From Ereboglobus luteus (GTDB lineage: Bacteria > Verrucomicrobiota > Verrucomicrobiia > Opitutales > Opitutaceae): DNA of 64,000 bases. The notes below the pieces were generated by a model, which was given only the letters and a program-made list of their open reading frames with translations, ran no database searches and was not told the DNA's origin. Of the stretch, positions 58,345 to 64,000 are shown piece after piece. The DNA lies in the NCBI RefSeq assembly GCF_003096195.1, contig NZ_CP023004.1:593501-657500 (forward strand), in the 5' to 3' direction. Each line of letters starts with the position of its first letter. Position 1 is the first letter of the stretch. A program made the position numbers and the translations under genes.

Positions 58345-59588
58345 TCATCGAACCAAGGAGATGCCAAAGCGGATTGTGTCGGTGCGTTTGTCGTAGTTGA
58401 GCAGGCTTTCGCCGTAGCCGTTCCAGTATTGAATCATGAAGTAGCCGGCGAAGTTTTTGAAAACGGCATCCAGCGGATAGGTGAGATCGACCTGCACCGC
58501 GCCCTTTTTGAGGCGCTGACCGGCGCGCATGTGAACGACCAGGTTGACGCTGTCGTTCTTGCCGAGAGTGACGGTGAGGTCGCCGTAACCGCGATAATCG
58601 TCGAGATCGGGATTGTCGCTCATGTCGCCGATGTATCCCCATATTCTCGGCATCAGGATCATCCGCCATCCGTCGAGGTTGCCAAAGGACACAAGCGCGC
58701 GCGCCGACACCTTGTTCATGCTGCGGGAAGCGTCGCCGTCGCGGCCGTTGGATTCGTGCCCAATCCCCGCCTGCCAGCCGAGCCAGTTAAAACCGCCGCC
58801 CTTTGTTTTTTCGGCGGGCATCATGTAGGCGCAAAACAACTCGGGCATGTAGCTCGTGTCGTAAAAGGGCGAGGAGTCGCCCTCGATGTCCCAAAGCGAG
58901 CGCTGCGTGTATGCAAAGCTCAGCCCCTTGAGCACGGGAAACTTTCGCGCCAGATACCCCTCGTCGGCGAGTATCCGATACATGAAGCTGAACTGAAATT
59001 TCGCGGCGGGATCATCGGGGCCGTAAATGAAATAAACCGGCTCGTAGGTGGAGAAGTTCTCAAGGAAACTGCGCTTGATTTTTTTGACCACGGGCGGCGG
59101 CTGCAGGCTGTCGAGCGGCGCGGAGTCGTCGGCATCGGAGGCCTGCGCGGAGGCGGGTTTTATTTCGATGGCCGCGCGCACGGACGGCGGCTCGCGCAAC
59201 GTCAATATCCCCCGCCAACCGCGCCATTGGGAAGCGCGAGTGTGTAAGTGCAGGAGACAAATCCGCGCGTGGTGATGCGCTCGACGCCGCGAACATCCTT
59301 CGGGTGAATCTGGAGCGCGACAGGAATGGGCGCACCCTTAGCGACGGACAATTCGCCCTGAAGCGACGCGGGCGCCTCAAAATCCACCGCGTAATCGGCG
59401 GTATTAAGCGCAACCAGATTGACGTTAATCGTGTCGCCGGCACCCACGGCCCCGGACGGCGTGAGCAGGCTGAACACGATGGGCGACGGCTCATCAAGGG
59501 CGGGCGTGTTCGCCAGCACATCCGCGACGGCAGCAAACGCGATGCAGTGCACCGTGAGCAGTTTGGCGATTTGAGTGGCGATTTTCAT
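58345..59588 (-). CDS. pldA: Outer-membrane phospholipase A, interrupted by a one-base frameshift
   Basis: The first frame (from 59588, with signal peptide MKIATQIAKLLTVHCIAFAA) gives an N-terminal beta domain ending 'LALPNGAVGGG', then a stop. The second gives 'LREPPSVRAAIEIKP' and the phospholipase core 'GIGHESNGRDGDASRSMNKV', which matches the OmpLA catalytic His-x-Ser and Asn. Adding one base to the C5 run at 59209-59213 joins them into about 414 residues. The enzyme hydrolyses phospholipids in the outer leaflet of the outer membrane. Confidence 0.87.
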
Positions 59589-59772
59589 TTTGGACAACGG
59601 AATGAGGCGCCCCGCCCGCGGGCAAGCCTTTGTCCGCGAATCACATTATTTTTAGCATGTTTTTGGTGGCGCAACGCATGGCGGGCGGCACCCGCGAGCA
59701 ACACAGGAAACGGCAAACAAACGCGGGCGGCGATTTCCCTGCTTGATTTATTGGCGGGCACTTTGTGCTCTC

Positions 59773-60627
59773 ATGAAAACGCCCATGCACCTGCTGCTCG
59801 CCAAAATCTGGATACACAAACCGCACCACTATATTTTTGAAATCGCGGATGGAATCGGCCTGCGCTGGTATGGGCTGGCGTATGTGCTCGGTTTTCTCGG
59901 CGGCGCGTGGTTGCTCACCCGCTACGCAAAGGCAACCCCGCCCCGCTCGCTGCTGCCCGCGGAAAAAGTGTGGGACTTGATCATCGCGCTGGTGCTCGGC
60001 GTGTTCATCGGCGCGCGACTGGGCTACTTTATTTTCTACAGGCCGGGCGACTTGGTGCAAAACCCGCTTGTGTTTTTCCGGGTGTGGGAGGGCGGCATGG
60101 CAAGCCATGGCGGATTTATCGGAGTCGTTCTCGCGCTCGTGTGGTTTGCGCGGCACAACAAAATCCCATTCCTGCACATCGGCGACCTGGTGGCCACGAT
60201 CGCATCGCTCGGCCTGATGCTCGGGCGCATCGCCAATTACCTCAACGGCGAGCTTTGGGGCAAATTGACCGACGGCACATGGGGCGTGGTTTTCGCCGCC
60301 ACCGACGGCGGCCCCCATCCGCGCCATCCATCGCAACTTTACGAAGCCGCGCTGGAGGGCGCGTTGCTGCTCGCGTTCGTGCAATGGCGGTTCTGGCGCA
60401 CCGATGTCGCGCGCAAACAACCGGGGCGGCTCGGCGGCGAATTCCTCGCGCTGTATGCGGTGGCTCGCTGCGTTTGCGAATATTTCCGCGAACCCGACGC
60501 CGCGCTAATCTGGGGGCTGAGCCGCGGCACGTTTTATTCGATCTTCCTGTTCGCCGCCGGACTGGCGCTGGTTGTTTACGCGACGCGCAAGGCAAAAGAA
60601 ATTCCGGCAAAAAAATCCAAGCGATAA
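59773..60627 (+). CDS. lgt: Prolipoprotein diacylglyceryl transferase
   Basis: The 284-residue membrane enzyme has 'RWYGLAYVLGFLGGAWLL', 'EGGMASHGGFIGVVLALVWF' with the essential His, and 'LGRIANYLNGELWGKLTDG' with the conserved Arg/Asn/Glu. It attaches diacylglycerol to the lipobox cysteine of lipoproteins such as the META protein in this window. The ATG at 59773 is preferred over one ten codons upstream. Confidence 0.95.
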   Translation: MKTPMHLLLAKIWIHKPHHYIFEIADGIGLRWYGLAYVLGFLGGAWLLTRYAKATPPRSLLPAEKVWDLIIALVLGVFIGARLGYFIFYRPGDLVQNPLVFFRVWEGGMASHGGFIGVVLALVWFARHNKIPFLHIGDLVATIASLGLMLGRIANYLNGELWGKLTDGTWGVVFAATDGGPHPRHPSQLYEAALEGALLLAFVQWRFWRTDVARKQPGRLGGEFLALYAVARCVCEYFREPDAALIWGLSRGTFYSIFLFAAGLALVVYATRKAKEIPAKKSKR

Positions 60628-60664
60628 ATTTCATCAGTCAGAAAACGCCCCTTCTTGGACGGGC

Positions 60665-60702
60665 AAAAAAAGACCCCAAAACCCGTAGAAGTTTTTGAGG
60701 TC
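60665..60702 (-). terminator. Candidate terminator downstream of tRNA-Phe
   Basis: On the minus strand the imperfect stem gacctcaaaaac / gttttggggtc is followed by a run of seven T. It begins five bases after the end of the tRNA. Confidence 0.65.
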
Positions 60703-60707
60703 GAAAG

Positions 60708-60783
<76 letters not shown>

Positions 60784-61021
60784 ATTGCGCTTCCCGAAGG
60801 AAGAAGGGTGAACGGAAGCAAAAAATAACGAAGCCTCAAGACCAAAGTTGCCAATATCGCAAAATTGGGCGCGATTGTGACTGTCGGCGGAGACGCGAAC
60901 GCCGGCGCAATATCCCGGTTTTTAGCGAACAGGAGCACCTTTTTCACTTTCTCTTGCGCCGCCCACAGGCCGTGGCATCCTGTTGCGCAGTTTCCGCATT
61001 TCGTCGTCCCCGCCCTCCCCC

Positions 61022-62443
61022 ATGCCACCACATCCCGTATTATCCACAGAGATTTATGTCATCCCCCTGGAGACGGGCCGGTATATTATTTATGCGCCAC
61101 TGCGGAAGGCGGCGTTTGTGGGCAATGCGCGCGTGGTGAACTTTCTCGCCGGATTGAAGGAGGGAAATTACGACGCGACCCTTGATGCCGACGGTTCCAC
61201 GACCGAGTTTTTGCGCCGGTTGGAAATACTCGACGCGGGACCGGAGCAACAGCCCGAGGCCGTTTTTTCCGACACACACGACCCGGTCTCCCTCACGCTC
61301 TTTCTCACCACCGCGTGCAACCTCCGCTGCACCTATTGCTACGCGGCGGCCGGGGACGGCCCCGTGCGTTCCATGTCACTGGAAACGGCGTTGCGCGGGG
61401 TCGATTTTATTGTCCAGAACGCGTTAAAACGCCGGACGGGATTCATCGACATCAACTTCCACGGCGGCGGCGAGCCGACCCAAAATTGGCGCGTGCTCAC
61501 CGGCGCGCACGACCACGCGCGACGCCTCGCCGACCAGCACGGGCTGAAACTCACATGCTACACGGCAACCAACGCCGTTTTTTCAGACAAGCAGCTCGAC
61601 TGGATTGTAGCCCACCTGCAGGGCGCGAGCGTCTCGTTCGACGGGCTGCCCGAAGCGCACGACACGCACCGCATATCCGCCAACGGCAAGGGCTCCAGCG
61701 AACGCGTCATGCACACGCTGCGCCGTTTCGACGAGGCCGGATTCTCCTATGGAATCCGCATGACCGTCACCGCCGACATGATTGCGCGCCTGCCGGATTC
61801 CATTGAGTTTATCTGCTCGCGCTTCCGCCCCGGCCAGATCCAAGCCGAGCCGGCCTACCAGATCGGACGCTGGGCCGGCGCGCCCTCGGCGGAAACCGAC
61901 GCGTTCATCGCCGCTTTTCGGGAGGCGCAGAGTCGCGCAAAAAAGCACGGCTGCGAAGTCACCTTTTCCGCCGCGCGCACGGGCACGCTGACGAATCACT
62001 TTTGCGGCGCCACGCAAGACCTCTTCGCGCTCACGCCCGACGGCACCGCCTCCGCCTGTTACGAGGTTTTTGACGAAGCCAATCCGCGCGCGAAAATCTT
62101 TCTTTATGGAAACGCGGACAGCGACGGCGCGTGGAAGTTTGACATGGAAAAGCTGGCGTTTTTGCGCAGTCACTCCGTGGACAAGCGCGATTATTGCGCG
62201 GGTTGTTTCGCGCGCTGGACATGCGGCGGCGACTGCCTGCACAAGGCGCTCACCGTGTGCGGCGACGACGGATTTTCCGGCACCGACCGCTGCAACATCA
62301 TTCGCGAGCTGACCAAGGATCAAATCCTCGCGCGCATCGCCGAGGCCGGCGGCGTGTGCTGGCACGGCATGCCAGGCGACGACGAGGATGGAAACGCATG
62401 CCCCAACTGCAACGAAATGGAAACCAAGGAGACCACGTCATGA
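61022..62443 (+). CDS. Radical SAM/SPASM protein-modifying enzyme (candidate maturase)
   Basis: The 473-residue protein has an N-terminal ~85-residue domain with no clear relation, then the radical SAM motif CNLRCTYC (Cys99, 103, 106) and 'INFHGGGEPTQNW'. The C-terminal SPASM domain has Cys328, Cys346 (preceded by G-x4-C), the CxxCx5Cx3C block Cys392/395/401/405, and Cys424, enough for two further iron-sulfur clusters. A last CxxC pair (460, 463) follows. Such enzymes modify peptides or proteins (thioethers, carbon links, formylglycine). The ATG at 61022 follows a GC-rich leader. It overlaps the next gene by four bases (ATGA), with AAGGAGA before that start, so the two products are made together. 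Confidence 0.93.
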   Translation: MPPHPVLSTEIYVIPLETGRYIIYAPLRKAAFVGNARVVNFLAGLKEGNYDATLDADGSTTEFLRRLEILDAGPEQQPEAVFSDTHDPVSLTLFLTTACNLRCTYCYAAAGDGPVRSMSLETALRGVDFIVQNALKRRTGFIDINFHGGGEPTQNWRVLTGAHDHARRLADQHGLKLTCYTATNAVFSDKQLDWIVAHLQGASVSFDGLPEAHDTHRISANGKGSSERVMHTLRRFDEAGFSYGIRMTVTADMIARLPDSIEFICSRFRPGQIQAEPAYQIGRWAGAPSAETDAFIAAFREAQSRAKKHGCEVTFSAARTGTLTNHFCGATQDLFALTPDGTASACYEVFDEANPRAKIFLYGNADSDGAWKFDMEKLAFLRSHSVDKRDYCAGCFARWTCGGDCLHKALTVCGDDGFSGTDRCNIIRELTKDQILARIAEAGGVCWHGMPGDDEDGNACPNCNEMETKETTS

Positions 62444-63813
62444 ACCCCAACAGCGGCAACAAACCCGAATTTCAACTCGCGCGCGTCGGAGAGGGAGAGG
62501 AGTTGTATCAACAAACGGAAATCGTGATGATAAACAACGGGCCGGGAGGCGGCGTGATGAGTCGCCGCGGGTTTCTTGGCGCGGGCATCACGGCGGCGGC
62601 GGCTGTTGCGCTGCTGAATAAGTTCACCGTCGCGGCAAACGCAGCCAGAACGACCCAACCCAGGACAAGCTCAGTATTGGTCTCGCATATCGGCCACGTT
62701 CACACTGTTCGCATAAGTCACGATGGGAAATGGCTGGCATCGGGAAGCAGCGAGGGGATTATAAAATTATGGAGTCTCCCGGAGGGGGCGTTGATCAAGG
62801 TGTCGAAGAAAAACCGCAACCGGGTTACCACTGCCGACATAAGCCCCGACGGAAAACTTTTGGCCGCGGGAAGCCTTGACGGTGCCGTCGCACAATTATG
62901 GAGCCTGCCCAAGGTGGCGCTGAAGAAAAAACTGAAGGGCCACGCAAAGGGCATCCGTTCCGTTTGCATAAGCCCCGACTCAAAACTGCTGGTTTCGGGA
63001 AGCCGGGACAAAACCATCAACCTATGGAGCCTTCCCAAAGGGGGATTGATCAAGAAACTGGAGGGGCACATTGACACTGTTGCGTCTGTTTGCATAAGCC
63101 CCGACGGCCAATGGCTGGCATCGGGAAGCAGCGACAAAACTGTTAAACTATGGAGCCTACCCGATGGCGCCCTGCTTAAAACCCTGACCGGGCACACGAG
63201 AGGCATTAACTCCATTTGCACAAGCCCCGACGGAAAACTGCTGGCTTCGGGAGGCGACGACAAAACAATCAGCTTATGGAGCCTGCCGGAAGGAACCCTG
63301 ATTAAAAAACTGTCGGGACACACGAATACCATCATGTCCGTTTGCATAAGCCCCGACGGGCAATTACTGGCATCAGGCGGCATGGACAAAACCATCAAAT
63401 TGTGGAGCCTGCCCGACGGCGCCTTGCTCAACACCCTGACCGGGCACACGGGCGGCGTCACCTCTGTTTGCACAAGCCCCGATGGCAAACTGCTGGCCTC
63501 GGGCAGCAGCGACCAAACCATCCGCCTGTGGAGCCTGCCCGACGGAAAACAACTTTCCTGCCTGGCGGACATGGCCGCCAATCCCGCCAACAGGGAAGGC
63601 GCGACTGTCCACATGCGAAACGAATACGGGCAGACCATCACTTACACCCTGCCATGCGGATCCCCGCTTCCCCCCGGAGCCACCTGCCGGTGCAATTGCG
63701 TCCCCGGCTCCGTCAAAATATGCACATGCCAGTCTGTCGCGACGCGGTGCCGTCACGGCTGCTCTTGCGTTCCCGTCTGCACCTGCCAGGCGGTGCGCTG
63801 CCGGCAGACGTAG
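62440..63813 (+). CDS. Tat-type seven-bladed WD40 protein with cysteine-rich C-terminus (candidate substrate of the SPASM enzyme)
   Basis: The 457-residue protein has four parts. A leader (residues 1-39) with 'FQLARVGEGEELYQQTEIVM'. A twin-arginine segment 'MSRRGFLGAGITAAAAVALL' (40-59). Seven WD40 repeats of strict 42-residue spacing (about 80-366, for example 'SPDGKLLASGSSDKTIKLWS'-like units), forming one closed propeller. A C-terminal tail (406-457) with 12 cysteines, 'CRCNC', 'CTCQSVATRCRHGCSC' and 'CTCQAVRCRQ'. Blades 3-7 each carry one Cys at the same place. Its ATG overlaps the stop of the radical SAM gene. The tail or the blade cysteines are the likely targets for modification, and export by Tat fits a folded, cofactor-like product. 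This is inference: no close family is known to me. Confidence 0.88.
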   Translation: MNPNSGNKPEFQLARVGEGEELYQQTEIVMINNGPGGGVMSRRGFLGAGITAAAAVALLNKFTVAANAARTTQPRTSSVLVSHIGHVHTVRISHDGKWLASGSSEGIIKLWSLPEGALIKVSKKNRNRVTTADISPDGKLLAAGSLDGAVAQLWSLPKVALKKKLKGHAKGIRSVCISPDSKLLVSGSRDKTINLWSLPKGGLIKKLEGHIDTVASVCISPDGQWLASGSSDKTVKLWSLPDGALLKTLTGHTRGINSICTSPDGKLLASGGDDKTISLWSLPEGTLIKKLSGHTNTIMSVCISPDGQLLASGGMDKTIKLWSLPDGALLNTLTGHTGGVTSVCTSPDGKLLASGSSDQTIRLWSLPDGKQLSCLADMAANPANREGATVHMRNEYGQTITYTLPCGSPLPPGATCRCNCVPGSVKICTCQSVATRCRHGCSCVPVCTCQAVRCRQT

Positions 63814-63888
63814 TCACGCGTCAAAACAGGGCGGCTCCGAAATTCTTCCCAAAACGAAACCGACTTTAATAAAACAAAGAACACCACC

Positions 63889-64000
63889 ATGCGCACCGGC
63901 GATGCCAGCAAACCCTCGTTTCAACTCGCGCGCGTAAGCGAGGGGAGGAGCTGTATCAGCAAACGGAAATCGTGATGATAAAGGCCGGGGCGGGTAGCGG
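63889..64000 (+). CDS. Start of a second gene with the same leader, frameshifted and cut by the window end
   Basis: From the ATG at 63889 the frame reads MRTGDASKPSFQLARVSEG. Adding one base in the G4 run at 63942-63945 continues as 'EELYQQTEIVMIKAGAGS' to the window end. The block KPxFQLARVxEGEELYQQTE followed by IVMI is shared with the WD40 protein upstream, while the residues around it differ. It is therefore a paralogous substrate, or the leader of one. The rest of the gene is off the window. Confidence 0.7.

Overview
The window reads as one contig of a GC-rich bacterium of the Verrucomicrobiota, most likely family Opitutaceae. The evidence is the Opitutus-style TonB-dependent receptor with its plug at 31744-35502, a methylmalonyl-CoA (succinate to propionate) gene set at 39748-47898, menaquinone synthesis (menB), a GH127 L-arabinofuranosidase-type enzyme, a CE1-like esterase, and Rho with a long disordered N-terminal extension. 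This suggests a fermentative, plant-polysaccharide-using, propionate-forming organism. The family assignment is an inference; no 16S gene is present.

Layout. 1-8.9 kb (minus strand): partial small protein, a 1360-residue secreted metzincin/Ig/NHL/BACON protein, an ABC-2 permease, ParA, Rho and CoaE. 9-14 kb: HD phosphohydrolase, YifB/ComM, acylphosphatase, an unknown periplasmic protein and TrmB. 14.2-21.9 kb: complete F-type ATP synthase operon atpBEFHAGDC (H+ type c subunit), with a four-helix-bundle (S23/IVS-type) gene lodged between atpH and atpA. 21.9-31 kb: GNAT, GH127, gcvP, a purine permease coupled to a double-domain GTP cyclohydrolase II, and a META lipoprotein. 31.1-36.2 kb: the TonB receptor flanked on both sides by arrays of one repeat. 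36.2-39.7 kb: an AT-rich accessory island (ORF6N protein, an unknown 415-residue protein, and a translationally coupled pair that resembles phage lambda RexA/RexB in layout). 39.7-47.9 kb: mutB, mutA, mce, mmdA, mmdD-like and mmdC; no membrane beta subunit of the decarboxylase is in the window. 48-60.6 kb: FadL, guaB, a GNAT-aminotransferase fusion, plsY, esterase, a DUF1573/rhodanese/MauE cluster, menB, pldA and lgt. 60.7 kb: tRNA-Phe. 61-64 kb: a radical SAM/SPASM enzyme coupled by a 4-bp overlap to a Tat-type, seven-bladed WD40 protein with 12 cysteines in its last 52 residues, followed by the start of a second gene with the same N-terminal leader.

Two things stand out. First, the 61-64 kb cassette looks like an undescribed peptide- or protein-modification system: one SPASM maturase and at least two substrates sharing a leader. 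Second, intergenic spaces are filled with several unrelated families of inverted-repeat elements built from short iterated motifs. They often supply the stop codon of the upstream gene and end a few bases before the next start; one family carries the four-helix-bundle gene as cargo.

Caution: at least six genes (atpF, atpG, the ORF6N gene, the GNAT-aminotransferase, pldA and the last partial gene) are each broken by one missing base, usually in a G/C homopolymer. Systematic assembly error is the most economical explanation.
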